From an uncultured Opitutaceae bacterium (GTDB taxonomy: Bacteria; Verrucomicrobiota; Verrucomicrobiia; Opitutales; Opitutaceae), in the NCBI GenBank assembly GCA_951813085.1, contig OX638348.1, forward strand, positions 1-64,000: a stretch of DNA of 64,000 nucleotides, in the 5' to 3' direction. Below are positions 19,431 through 27,919 of the stretch, one piece after another (within the stretch, counting starts at the first letter, position 1; each line of letters begins with the position of its first letter). The notes below the pieces were generated by a model, which saw nothing but the letters and a program-made list of their open reading frames with translations, had not been told where the DNA came from and ran no database searches. Made by a program: the position numbers and the translations under genes.

Positions 19431-20495
19431 TTAGTGAAAGTTGAATTCTAGCTGTTGCGATCCTCTATTCGAGCGGATCGCGAATCTCACCCCTAGGCCT
19501 ATCAACCTTACAGGCAAGGCTTTGCGCCCGAAAGCCTCTCGTAGCAACTCCTGGGCGGACGCGAGGGAAATAGGCAGGCCTGCGCGTTCTACGGTGGTGC
19601 GCGAGAAGTCGGAAAATTTCATCTTTATGAAGAGCTTGGAGATCTTGCTGTCCGATTTGAGCCGAAACAGGTCTTCTTCGAGTTCTTGAAACAAGGATTC
19701 CACTTTTTCAGAGCAGGCCTCCAAGGTTTCGAGATTCGTCTGGAAGGTGCGTTCTACGCTGACGGATTTGCGTATCCGATTGGAGACGACGGGGCGATTG
19801 TCAATTCCTCTGCAGAGATCGTAGAGGTCCGCTCCGAATTTTCCAAATAGATGGGAAAGCTCAAGGGAACTGAACGACTGCAAGTCGCCACAGGTCATTA
19901 TGTTTTTAGCTCGTAGCTTTTCTTCTGTCTTTTTTCCAATACCCCATATTTTGGATACAGACAATTGTCGCATAAAATCTGGAATGTCCGATTGCGTCAA
20001 TGCGAATAGGCCGTCGGGTTTCTGCCAATCACTGGCGATCTTGGCCAGCATCTTATTGGGAGCGACTCCAGCGGATGCGGCGAGGCCGATTTCGCGCCGG
20101 ATGCGGCGCTTGATATCGTGGGCGATGTCGATTGGCGATCGATCGCTATGGGAGACGTCGATATAGGCTTCGTCCAGTGAAAGGGGCTCGATTTTATCTG
20201 AATAGTCAGCCATGATCGCGCGTATGCGCTTCGATTCTGTCCGGTAGGCTTCGAACCTGACGGGCAGAACGACGAGGTGGGGGCACTTTCGCATCGCCAT
20301 GAAATTTGGCATGGCGGAGTGGATACCGAATTTGCGCGCTTCGTAATTGCATGTAGTAAGGACTCCTCGAGCGCTACGTCCTCCCACCGCTACGGGCTCG
20401 GAACGCAGGCTCGGCCGATCCCGCACCTCGATCGCCGCGTAGAAGCAGTCCATGTCGATATGGAGTATCTTGCGTTCTATTCCCTCGCTCGTCAT
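19431..20495 (-). CDS. dinB: DNA polymerase IV (Y-family)
   Basis: 354-aa translesion polymerase. Catalytic carboxylates are in DMDCFYAAIEVRD near residue 16 and in PLSLDEAYIDVS near 107. The helix-hairpin-helix region (KIWGIGKKTEEKLRAKNI) and the C-terminal little-finger domain (SVERTFQTNLET) follow. Length matches E. coli DinB (351 aa). Translesion synthesis in the cytoplasm is the known role. It sits in a divergent arrangement with the SpoU methyltransferase, separated by about 70 bp, which must hold both promoters. No clear LexA box was found by eye. Confidence 0.94.
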   Translation of the reverse strand: MTSEGIERKILHIDMDCFYAAIEVRDRPSLRSEPVAVGGRSARGVLTTCNYEARKFGIHSAMPNFMAMRKCPHLVVLPVRFEAYRTESKRIRAIMADYSDKIEPLSLDEAYIDVSHSDRSPIDIAHDIKRRIRREIGLAASAGVAPNKMLAKIASDWQKPDGLFALTQSDIPDFMRQLSVSKIWGIGKKTEEKLRAKNIMTCGDLQSFSSLELSHLFGKFGADLYDLCRGIDNRPVVSNRIRKSVSVERTFQTNLETLEACSEKVESLFQELEEDLFRLKSDSKISKLFIKMKFSDFSRTTVERAGLPISLASAQELLREAFGRKALPVRLIGLGVRFAIRSNRGSQQLEFNFH

Positions 20496-20566
20496 TCGCC
20501 CTGTCCCTACGGTGGCCGCATCTTTACTGTGGACATGCCAGAGCGACCTTGCTTGATGGGGATACG

Positions 20567-21367
20567 ATGGCAGAATCGCTTTCCAAAGCCAAGCTTTCGC
20601 TCTTTCGAAAACTTCAGCAAAAGAAGGTTCGCGAACAGGAAGGGCGGTTCATGATCGAAGGGTGGCATTTGCTGGAGGAGGCGATCGCGGCGGAGGTTCG
20701 TCTGCGCGCCTTGATATTCGATGAGTCGAAATCCTTAGCGCCTTCGGATGAAGCGATTCTGGCTCGAGCTCGGGAGCGCGCCGACTCCGTCTTTGCGGCG
20801 TCCGAATCGCAGCTTAAAGCGCTGAGCGAAACCCGTTCTCACTGCGGGGCGATCGCGATCGTGGATCGGGTGTCGGACGATTGGGATTCCACCCGGGACC
20901 GTTTGTCGGAATTGGACCGGGCCTTTGTCGTTGTGTTGGACGGCGTATCGGATCCAGGGAATTGCGGCTCGATCGTCCGTGGGTGCGACTGGTTTGGCGG
21001 GGATGCGGTGATACTGGGCATGGGTTGCCCTGAGAGGGAGAATGGAAAGCTCGTGAGAGCGACGATGGGGAGACTCTTCCATTTGCCGGTTGTTCCGATC
21101 CAGTCGCTGAACCGTTGCCTCGATGTTTTGGAGGAAAGCGGTTTTCAGGTCGTCGCAAGCTCTCTAGGCGGTTCCGATACGCTCGTTGGATTTCGTTGGC
21201 CAGCCAAGACGGCCTTGGTCATTGGCAATGAAGCTCGAGGGATATCGAAGGCAATTCTGACTAGGGCGCAGGCTCGCTTGGAAATCCCAAAATATGGGAA
21301 AGGGGAGTCGCTCAATGCGGCTATGGCCGCTTCGATCCTGCTGAGCCATTGGCGTATGAGCGAATAG
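20567..21367 (+). CDS. SpoU/TrmH-family RNA 2'-O-methyltransferase
   Basis: 266-aa SPOUT enzyme. An N-terminal substrate-binding domain (REQEGRFMIEGWHLLEEAI) precedes the knotted catalytic domain with motif 1 LDGVSDPGNCGSIVRGCDWFG, motif 2 LVIGNEARGIS and motif 3 PKYGKGESLNAAMAASILLS. It uses S-adenosylmethionine to methylate ribose in rRNA or tRNA; closest in layout to RlmB/TsnR-type enzymes, but the target base is not visible. I chose the ATG at 20567 because GGGGA lies 5 nt upstream; a TTG at 20549 is possible. Confidence 0.88.
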   Translation: MAESLSKAKLSLFRKLQQKKVREQEGRFMIEGWHLLEEAIAAEVRLRALIFDESKSLAPSDEAILARARERADSVFAASESQLKALSETRSHCGAIAIVDRVSDDWDSTRDRLSELDRAFVVVLDGVSDPGNCGSIVRGCDWFGGDAVILGMGCPERENGKLVRATMGRLFHLPVVPIQSLNRCLDVLEESGFQVVASSLGGSDTLVGFRWPAKTALVIGNEARGISKAILTRAQARLEIPKYGKGESLNAAMAASILLSHWRMSE

Positions 21368-21493
21368 AATACGAGAGTTTTGCTGGGTTTAAAACCTGTC
21401 AAATTCGTATTTTGATCTGATCGACCTTGCCTCCGGATTGAAGCCTCCTAGGTTTCCGGATTTCGCCTACCATTTACCTAACCCACGCATTGA

Positions 21494-21862
21494 ATGAATT
21501 GGATTAACGGAATTGAGGAGGCCCTCGAAGCTAGGGAATCGCAGCAGAAACGACTGCTCATGATATTCAAGGGGAACGGCGACTGGTGTCCTTGGTGCAA
21601 CAAGCTGGATGCATTGCTCGATGAAAGTCCCGCGCTCGAAGAGTACCTTGAAACGGAAGGCATACTGGCTGGCAAGATTGGTATCCCAAGAAAGCCCGAC
21701 GATGCGGAGGGGATTCGGGAGCGTTTCGGGATTACGGGGATTCCCTTTATCGTGTTCTACGCGGACGATGGTCGTCTGGAAGGGACAACCGAGTTCATCG
21801 ATGGCGGCGATGCTCAATCCTACGTCGATTGGATAGAGAGCGTGGACTCGAGCGGCCTGTAG
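21494..21862 (+). CDS. Thioredoxin-fold protein with CPWC motif
   Basis: 122-aa single thioredoxin-like domain. The active-site pair is DWCPWCNK (Cys32, Cys35), close to thioredoxin-like and YyaL/SoxW types rather than classic CGPC. The conserved cis-proline strand is GITGIPFIVFY. No signal peptide, so it acts in the cytoplasm, probably as a disulfide reductase or thiol carrier; partner unknown. ATG at 21494 begins the fold. Convergent with the broken GspB-like gene 14 bp away. Confidence 0.8.
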   Translation: MNWINGIEEALEARESQQKRLLMIFKGNGDWCPWCNKLDALLDESPALEEYLETEGILAGKIGIPRKPDDAEGIRERFGITGIPFIVFYADDGRLEGTTEFIDGGDAQSYVDWIESVDSSGL

Positions 21863-21875
21863 TGTAGGAGAGCGC

Positions 21876-22625
21876 TTACTTTAGAGAGTAGGTCTTTCGC
21901 TCTCCCTCGACCTGGACCACGATATTCTTCTGATTGATGTCGATCACCTGCGCGCCCGACACGCGGTCGCCAATCCTCACAAGGGCGCTATTTACGTTGG
22001 CGACCGGGATAGGGAGATCGTGATAGATACGCGTTAGGCGTAGCTTTGGGAAAAGAACTGCGTTGCGTGACTCGGCATGGCTTTCAGCGATGAGCGCCTC
22101 TACCGAGATAGGCTCGAATTCGGACTTTTCTTGATCGTAGTCGAAATCGCTGGCGTTGGCCGACGATTGAGCCGTCTTCCCAATCGGAGATGCTCGCGGA
22201 TGGGGAATTCGAGGACTTCCCGATTGCGAGGTATCCGGCAAATGCGATGCAGGCAGCGGCGCAGGTGACGGAGATTATCCGATTCTTGACTGACATCTGC
22301 GTTGTAGGCGGCGTTTCGGGACGCTCACCTACGGTGAGACTTGAGTGGTCTACTTCCTGATCGAACTTCGACCCTTGAGGGGCTGATCTGGTAGTGGAGG
22401 GTTCATTGTTCGCAGTCGTTGGGTCGTCGCTATCCGATAGTATCTTCTCCCAGATATCCCATTGATCGCTCTTTCCAATTTCTTGGATAAACGTATGGTT
22501 GTAGGGAGATTCTGGATCTGAAAAATCCTTGGTGTCGCTATCGCCTAGAAGCGTGTTGGTGGCGAATACAGCTGCGAGAGCGGAAAACGAATCACCCGAT
22601 GCAATTTAGATGTATTTTTATGCAT
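21876..22625 (-). pseudogene. GspB-like secretion/pilus assembly protein, frameshifted
   Basis: A gene of about 248 codons split by two shifts. The ATG at 22625 (MHKNTSKLHR) fits a signal peptide whose hydrophobic part continues in another frame as SFSALAAVFATNTLLG; the shift is near 22592. An acidic linker and a membrane segment (IISVTCAAACIAFAGYLAIG) follow. A second shift near 22180 leads to DFDYDQEKSEFEPISVEALI and a C-terminal domain, RIYHDLPIPVANVNSALVRI then GERKTYSLK, which resembles the GspB C-terminal domain of type II secretion systems. No other secretion gene is in the window. The family call rests on the last 60 residues and is moderate. Confidence 0.55.
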
Positions 22626-22859
22626 AATATTGATTCCTATTTTATGAATTTTGAATGAGAACAGGATACTATTGCCTCTTAAAAGCGGACGCCCCTAAGA
22701 GCCCTTTAGCGGCTGATGCGGGAAATGGTGTCAACGAATTGTAAATGCGGAACCAATACGCCGTGGACGGAAACAATTTGTGAATTTTTGTTGCCCTATT
22801 GCGTTCTATACACACTCGGCTAGAGGATTTCCGTAGGAGTGGGCTAAGTAGTAAACGAC

Positions 22860-23825
22860 ATGAAAAAGTGGATTCGAAATCTTGTTTCATTAGCAGTGAC
22901 GTTATTCGCGGTTGGTAGCGGTATGGCAGCCTTCGCTGAGGAAGTGAGGGTGTACCTTAAGAATGGAGACCAGCTGCGGGGACGGCTCATTAGCGAGGAC
23001 CGTATTGTGCTGATCGAGCATGCCCTTTTGGGGGACGTAGAAATCCCCGCCAGCAGCGTTCGAAAGATCGACCGTCCTGGGAAGACTGAGGAACCGAAGG
23101 AGGAGTCGAATGAGGAAGACGCTTCGCCGTCCGGGTCTCGGAGCGCTTGGGTCGACGGCTTCGTGAAAGCGATTAGCTTCGAAGACTGGAGCCGTGAGCT
23201 GGAGCTAGGAATGAACTCTCAGAATGGTCGACGCGACAAAGTCGATTTCAACGCCCGGATCAATTTGCGTCGCCGCATCGAGAAGAACGACTATCGAATC
23301 GAAGCGCGCCGGTACTACGGCGAAAGCAGCCAAGAGAAGACGACGGATCGGGTCTTCTCAAATTTCCGTTGGAGACGGGACATATCGCCAGGGGTATTTT
23401 GGCAAAGCGATTCTTCCTACAGCTTCGACGCGATCAAGGAGATCGATCTCAACATTGAGCAGAAGCTAGGCTTGGGTTATCGGTTTCTCAATCAGAAGTA
23501 TCTCAAGATCTCGACGGGCGTCGGCATGAGCGGTCGCTATCGCGATGAAAAGGACGAAACGGGAATCACCAACTATTTAGTAGATTTCTTCCAGGACGCG
23601 GGCTACCGGATCAATAGCCGCTTCCGAATCACGCAAGAATTTCGAATCGCGATTCCGCCAGATGCTCGAAACGAATACGAGTACGAGTTCGAGACCGGCA
23701 TCATTAGCAAGGTTACGGATGCGCTCCGCATGTCATTTCGGTATCAGCTAGAATATGACAAATCCCTACCGGAAGATCGGCGTGAGGACCAGCGATTCGT
23801 TAGCGCTTTAGGCTTGGACTTCTAG
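22860..23825 (+). CDS. DUF481-family outer-membrane protein
   Basis: 321-aa exported protein. Residues 1-27 form a signal peptide (KKWIRNLVSLAVTLFAVGSG ... FAEE). Residues 30-75 resemble the small strand domain seen ahead of DUF481 (VYLKNGDQLRGRLISEDR). From about residue 100 to the end runs an antiparallel beta-barrel pattern with alternating aromatic residues, ending in phenylalanine (LGLDF), the classic C-terminal signature of outer-membrane barrels. Members are salt-induced or unknown outer-membrane proteins such as YdiY. ATG at 22860 is preceded by GGAG about 20 nt upstream, which is far. Convergent with rsfS (8-bp gap). Confidence 0.82.
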   Translation: MKKWIRNLVSLAVTLFAVGSGMAAFAEEVRVYLKNGDQLRGRLISEDRIVLIEHALLGDVEIPASSVRKIDRPGKTEEPKEESNEEDASPSGSRSAWVDGFVKAISFEDWSRELELGMNSQNGRRDKVDFNARINLRRRIEKNDYRIEARRYYGESSQEKTTDRVFSNFRWRRDISPGVFWQSDSSYSFDAIKEIDLNIEQKLGLGYRFLNQKYLKISTGVGMSGRYRDEKDETGITNYLVDFFQDAGYRINSRFRITQEFRIAIPPDARNEYEYEFETGIISKVTDALRMSFRYQLEYDKSLPEDRREDQRFVSALGLDF

Positions 23826-23833
23826 CGGAGCGA

Positions 23834-24229
23834 TTAGGCGGACTGGTCGACATTCGAAACGAGGGCGTCGACTTTGATCGTATCAGCGTCTTTCCAGAGA
23901 GTTTCCAGGGCGTAGTTCTCGCGCATCTCGGGCTTGAATAGATGAATCATCACGTCGAAGGCATCGACGACCGACCAACCGCTGCCATCCCCTTCGTCGA
24001 CGCCTAGTATGTGGACCTTGTGATCTTTGAGGGCCTTGTCTAGATCGCGCTTGAGAGCCTTCAAGTGTGGATTCGAATTGGCGGTAGCGAGTATGAGGAA
24101 ATTTGTGATGGACGATTGCTTACTGACATCGAGAATAGCGATATCTTCACCCTTCGTATCATCCAGAGCTTGGCAGCAGATTCCCAGCACCTCGCGGCTT
24201 TCGGGTGAAAGTTGTTTTTCTTCGTTCAT
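23834..24229 (-). CDS. rsfS: Ribosomal silencing factor RsfS
   Basis: 131-aa RsfS/Iojap protein, which binds L14 on the large subunit and blocks subunit joining when nutrients are low. Seen: DTKGEDIAILDVSKQSSITNFLILATANSNPHLKAL and SGWSVVDAFDVMIHLFKPEMREN, both family hallmarks. It overlaps nadD by 4 bp (ATGA), a conserved nadD-rsfS pairing in many bacteria, so the two are translationally coupled. Confidence 0.93.
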   Translation of the reverse strand: MNEEKQLSPESREVLGICCQALDDTKGEDIAILDVSKQSSITNFLILATANSNPHLKALKRDLDKALKDHKVHILGVDEGDGSGWSVVDAFDVMIHLFKPEMRENYALETLWKDADTIKVDALVSNVDQSA

Positions 24230-24843
24230 GATGATGCCGTTATATCGTCTCTATAGAGATTGCGCGACTTGATGTATTGAAAGACGGGCTCTGGCAAGCA
24301 GTACTTTGGGAGCGTTCCCGATTTTAGCTGCTGGCGAATTTCCGTGGCGCTAAGGTCAATCTTTGGGATGGTGAGCGGATGGATCTTGATTTGCGGCGGG
24401 AGCGGAGCGGGATCCCTAGTTTCCTCACCACGCTCAAGAGCGATGAATTCTACTTGGTTCGCTAGCTCTTCGATGCGTTGCCATTGGGCCAGTTGCCGCG
24501 CCTGATCGCCTCCCAGAATCCAGTAGAGATGGGCGTCCGGGTAGGATTGGAAAATGAGTTGGACGGTTTCGTAGGAATAGCTGATTCCTCCGCGGTCTAT
24601 ATCCACTAGCGACAGCTCAAACTTAGGATAGGGATCGATCGCTAGTCGAAGGAGGTACGCTCGTTCCTCACTCGAGATCGTGGGAAGGTCGGACTTCAAG
24701 GGGGAGTGGGCGGCAGGGATGAACAGAATGCGATCCAAACGCATGGATTCCAATGCGGCTTCGGCGATCTTGAGATGGCCGCAGTGGACAGGGTCGAATG
24801 AGCCACCGAATAGACCGATCCGCTGAGTGGGTTTCGATGTCAT
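24226..24843 (-). CDS. nadD: Nicotinate-mononucleotide adenylyltransferase
   Basis: 205-aa NadD, making deamido-NAD from nicotinate mononucleotide and ATP. The nucleotidyltransferase motif GLFGGSFDPVHCGHLKIAE has the required HxGH, and the C-terminal ISATEIRQ-type motif is present as DLSATEIRQQLKSG. WILGGDQARQLAQW is also typical. I use the ATG at 24843 rather than the TTG one codon earlier. It is the first of the pair with rsfS and lies 61 bp past the sigma factor gene on the same strand. Confidence 0.93.
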   Translation of the reverse strand: MTSKPTQRIGLFGGSFDPVHCGHLKIAEAALESMRLDRILFIPAAHSPLKSDLPTISSEERAYLLRLAIDPYPKFELSLVDIDRGGISYSYETVQLIFQSYPDAHLYWILGGDQARQLAQWQRIEELANQVEFIALERGEETRDPAPLPPQIKIHPLTIPKIDLSATEIRQQLKSGTLPKYCLPEPVFQYIKSRNLYRDDITASS

Positions 24844-24904
24844 CAATTAAGAGCGAGGTAAAACCATTGCCACTCCTTCGTCGGCTGCGATTGCGCCTGC
24901 CTGG

Positions 24905-25975
24905 CTACGCCATTTCATTCATCAGGGGGGAAAACAAGCTCTCCAGCTTAGAAAGGGCGCGGGATTCCCGTCGAGAAACTTGCTGCCGAGAAATATCGGT
25001 CGCTTTCGCGATCCCTTGAAGAGAATCGATTATATCTCGATCAAGTACGCCGAAACGAAGCGCAAGCATTTCTCGCTGTTTTGCGGTGAGCTGAGCCAAG
25101 GCGGCTTCAAGTAATTCGGATAGGTCGGCTTTAATCGCTTCCGCAATCGGGCAAAGCGCACCTTCTTTTGCGTGAGGGAGAGCCTGTTCCATCGCTTCGT
25201 CTGTAAACTCGAGATGGGCTCCTTGCAGGCAATTCAATGCCACTGCCAGGGACTTCGTATCGACGTCGGAGTCGTTGTGGTTGCGTGAACGGGAGGCCTT
25301 TGAGATGAGGTTGATCGGGGCAGATATCGGGATGCTATTGCGCATCAGGAAATTGCGCACGCGTCGTCGTGTCCATTGGAATGCATAGCTCGCGAAGGGA
25401 CGGTCCGGCTCGATTCGGTCGGTCGCTTGCAGAAGGCCGAGGGAGCCTTCCTGTTCGCAATCTTGCCGACGGCTAGGCTGGCGGCAAATTTCTTTGACGC
25501 TTTGATTTACAATGTACTCGTAATTATGATACAGAAACGATTGAGCGCTCTTGTAGGCGCGATACCGTGAAGCAAGCCGAATAGTTAGCGAACGCTTCAA
25601 GTCCTTCCATTGCGAAGACGAAAATTCGGGTATAGTTTGAGTCCGCGAAACGATCCCCCATGCGCGGCGCAACGATTCTGCGGAGCGTCCTTTCAATCTT
25701 ATCGCTACGTTGCTAAATAGCTCGTCAGCGATATCACGCTTTGATTCGAGGGGCAATGCATGTATCGCTTGCACCAAGCTAATCCCCTGGCGTTGACTCG
25801 GGAGCTTGAGCTCGACCATGCAAGACTGGATAGCATCTTGCCATTCTGGCAGGCTCAACGTCGTATCGAGCGCCTTCCTGAAACGGGCGACGATTAGGCA
25901 TGCCGCCCGTTTTTCCGCTTCCGAAATTCGGGGGGCGGCTTGCGCGCTTTGAAGGATCTGACTCTTTTTTCCCAT
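24905..25975 (-). CDS. Sigma-70 family RNA polymerase sigma factor
   Basis: 356-aa sigma factor with a long unusual N-terminus (residues 1-150) of no recognised fold. Region 2 follows: YEYIVNQSVKEICRQ, EQEGSLGLLQATDRIEPDRP, then ASYAFQWTRRRVRNFLMRNS, covering core binding, -10 melting and recognition. Region 4 is LTAKQREMLALRFGV with the helix-turn-helix GIAKATDISRQQVSRRESRA. Region 3 looks shortened. It differs from the housekeeping sigma factor by its N-terminus, so I read it as an accessory sigma factor; the regulon is unknown. Start ATG at 25975 agrees with MGKKSQ and a run of A bases upstream. Confidence 0.85.
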   Translation of the reverse strand: MGKKSQILQSAQAAPRISEAEKRAACLIVARFRKALDTTLSLPEWQDAIQSCMVELKLPSQRQGISLVQAIHALPLESKRDIADELFSNVAIRLKGRSAESLRRAWGIVSRTQTIPEFSSSQWKDLKRSLTIRLASRYRAYKSAQSFLYHNYEYIVNQSVKEICRQPSRRQDCEQEGSLGLLQATDRIEPDRPFASYAFQWTRRRVRNFLMRNSIPISAPINLISKASRSRNHNDSDVDTKSLAVALNCLQGAHLEFTDEAMEQALPHAKEGALCPIAEAIKADLSELLEAALAQLTAKQREMLALRFGVLDRDIIDSLQGIAKATDISRQQVSRRESRALSKLESLFSPLMNEMA

Positions 25976-26441
25976 AGGGGATACGTTTGTAGATTAGAAA
26001 GGTAACTCTAGGTTTGCAGATCGCAAGTCTGGTTTTCGACGTACGATCTGACATGCTAGCGCTATCAGCTGTTGATTGTGGAGGAGGTATCGAGTTAGCT
26101 TGAGATAGATTTATCTAATATATTGCTATTTCGCGTAGATATATGCCTCTGGAATGCTTTCCCATTATGGGTACGATTGATTCTCCTATTTCCAAGTTTA
26201 GCGACGATGATCTCGCGATTGTTGCCACATTGATCCCTAGGTTAATGGTAACGAAGTCTGATCAAAAATTGCTTTCTTCTTCTGCGTGGTAGAAAAAATG
26301 ACTGAAGGTTGGCAGTCGAAATTCGCTTTCAAAGCGTTATGCGCTACCTGAGCATATTTTAGGTGGCGCTGTGGCTCTGGTCCTTACTGGAATCAATCGA
26401 ACGCCCAAACGTTGCTGCTGGGTAGTGCCGCCCTTCGAATT
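25976..26441. other. Gene-poor stretch between sigma factor and membrane protein
   Basis: 466 bp, visibly AT-rich in 26090-26340. It must hold the promoter for the minus-strand sigma factor. The only candidate gene is a 49-aa frame at 26143-26292, listed separately. I see no tRNA, strong hairpin or repeat here. Confidence 0.4.
26143..26292 (+). CDS. Possible small protein
   Basis: A 49-codon frame, MPLECFPIMGTIDSPISKFS at the start, with an internal ATG at 26167 giving 41 aa. Composition is protein-like (KFSDDDLAIVATLIPRLMV would make an amphipathic helix), but there is no good ribosome-binding site and no recognised family. It stands alone in an AT-rich gap. Chance frame is the main alternative. 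Confidence 0.25.
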   Translation: MPLECFPIMGTIDSPISKFSDDDLAIVATLIPRLMVTKSDQKLLSSSAW

Positions 26442-27296
26442 CTAGTTCGTGACCAAGTCTCGTCTGTAGACCTCGAAATCCGGTTTGTTTGGCAGGTAGA
26501 CACGGAGGCAGAGCGTGGCGATAACCAGATGGTAAAAGCACTGCGTAATAGATTTTAAGTGACGCATCTCGAAAGCTCCTAGAATAATCTCAATAGCTAT
26601 GAGCAAAGTGGCGGCAATGCTCACGGAAATGAGCGCGTTCACTATCGTAGTCGTCTGGGCCATTTGGTCTTCGAGCACTTGATAGGGGTCGATTTTCTTC
26701 CCGTAAACACGTCGGTATACGAAGACCGCCAAAAACAAGTTTAGCGCGGTTATGCCCGCGATGTTCAGATAGCCTCCGAACCAGGGGAATTCGAACTGGC
26801 GGATGTAGATGACCAATGCGACGAAGCCCAAATAAGTCGCTATTAGGACCCCAATAGCAAGCGGCGTAGTGAAGTTTAACAAGCTGCGAGGCCGCAAGTC
26901 TGCCTTGCGCATCTTGTCAGCGTTGGTCTCCCGCATGAGCCGAAATTCCTTCAATGCCCGGAAGTCCAAAAACGCTACAGGAGTAAGCTGGAGCATAAAA
27001 TACCACGTTGAGTAGGCGTGATCCCAGTCCCCGCCTCGTGGAACCAAAAGGAACACAACGGTCAATACTAGACCTAGGGCGAAAATTACATTGTTCAGCA
27101 AACGGAAGTTCCGATGGCCGTTTTTGTAGCGCTGCGCTGGTCGAGGATAGAGCTTCGGGTATTCAGAAGGTGGATAGTCTTCCAATATACGTTCCATTCG
27201 AGTGATAATTCGTCTGGAATAGTAGAATGAGATCAAAGCTGCCTGACTCAGGAAGAGGGCGCAGAATACGAGGTTTGTATATACTAGAGTCTCCAT
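26442..27296 (-). CDS. Multi-pass membrane protein next to a GntR regulator
   Basis: 284-aa protein with six to seven hydrophobic segments: about residues 5-25 (YTNLVFCALFLSQAALISFY), 70-88, 98-112, 147-170, 180-200, 220-240 and 255-270. No enzyme motif is visible. It starts 2 bp after the stop of the GntR gene, so the pair is an operon in which the regulator probably responds to the function of the membrane protein. Pairs of a short GntR (YtrA-type) regulator with a membrane protein or ABC exporter are common; no ATPase gene is present here. Function unknown. Confidence 0.7.
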   Translation of the reverse strand: METLVYTNLVFCALFLSQAALISFYYSRRIITRMERILEDYPPSEYPKLYPRPAQRYKNGHRNFRLLNNVIFALGLVLTVVFLLVPRGGDWDHAYSTWYFMLQLTPVAFLDFRALKEFRLMRETNADKMRKADLRPRSLLNFTTPLAIGVLIATYLGFVALVIYIRQFEFPWFGGYLNIAGITALNLFLAVFVYRRVYGKKIDPYQVLEDQMAQTTTIVNALISVSIAATLLIAIEIILGAFEMRHLKSITQCFYHLVIATLCLRVYLPNKPDFEVYRRDLVTN

Positions 27297-27298
27297 AG

Positions 27299-27601
27299 TT
27301 ATAGGTTTCGAGTTTTCATGATTTCTCCAAAGGCGATTCGGATCTCGGAATCCGTGGTTCCGGATTCGCGCAGTTGCTTAATGGTTTCAATCAGCCGTTC
27401 GCTTACCATTGCGTTCAGGTCGAAGTCGCAATTTGCCTTGGCATTCGGATGCACGAAGGCGCCGCGATATCCCCTAGTCTGAATCACCGAATCACGTTCC
27501 AGCAGACGATACGCCTTGGCTACGGTTTTGTTGTTCAGCTCCAGATCATTCGCCAATTGACGAATCGAAGGCAGCGCATCGCCGGGGCGAATTTTTGGGA
27601 A
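27299..27601 (-). pseudogene. GntR (YtrA-type) regulator lacking its N-terminus
   Basis: The frame reads KIRPGDALPSIRQLANDLEL and continues through the recognition helix NNKTVAKAYRLLERDSV to a short C-terminal tail, as in YtrA-subfamily GntR regulators. The first 25 or so residues of the winged helix are missing: upstream the frame meets TAA at 27602-27604. The break coincides with the edge of the foreign cassette that starts about 27600, so the gene was cut by an insertion or deletion event. An ATG-less frame leaves only internal starts such as the TTG that gives ANDLELNN, which would lack the DNA-binding fold. Confidence 0.7.
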
Positions 27602-27662
27602 TTACATACCAAAATCACAGATCGGCTGACAGGGCGCTTCAGATGCGGCATCCCTTGATCGC

Positions 27663-27705
27663 GCCCGCATGGCGGAATTGGCAGACGCAGCGGCCCTGTA
27701 AGCCG
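27663..27705 (+). pseudogene. Truncated tRNA-Leu-like 5' half
   Basis: GCCCGCATGGCGGAATTGGC starts a sequence with the acceptor 5' strand, D-arm and GACGCAGCGG of a leucine tRNA, but after GCGGCC the anticodon arm, variable arm, T-arm and 3' acceptor are absent. It differs from the intact Leu(UAA) tRNA at 39747 (GCCCGCA versus GCCCAGG), so it came with the foreign DNA. It marks the left edge of the cassette and is probably a broken attachment site. Confidence 0.6.
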
Positions 27706-27919
27706 AAGTCCTTCCACGGGCTGACCATCGTTTCCACCAAGCATGCCGGCCTTGCAGCCCCCTCAACGCGCGTCAATTCGGTTTCCTTGCGTCATCCCGA
27801 ACCAGCTGTCGAACCAGCTTGACGGGCTTGAGCGCAGAATCTGCGAGTTCGCCAGGCGTTGCATCGATCCGGGCATCATCTTGCATTTCCTGCCTTGCCT
27901 GGTCGACAGGTGGCCGGCT

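Noticed and set aside
22860..23825. Frameshift in the DUF481 gene
   Set aside because: The frame is continuous from signal peptide to the terminal phenylalanine; no lesion found.
27663..27740. Functional tRNA (Tyr or Leu) at the cassette edge
   Set aside because: After the D-arm no proper anticodon stem, T-arm or 3' acceptor strand can be formed.
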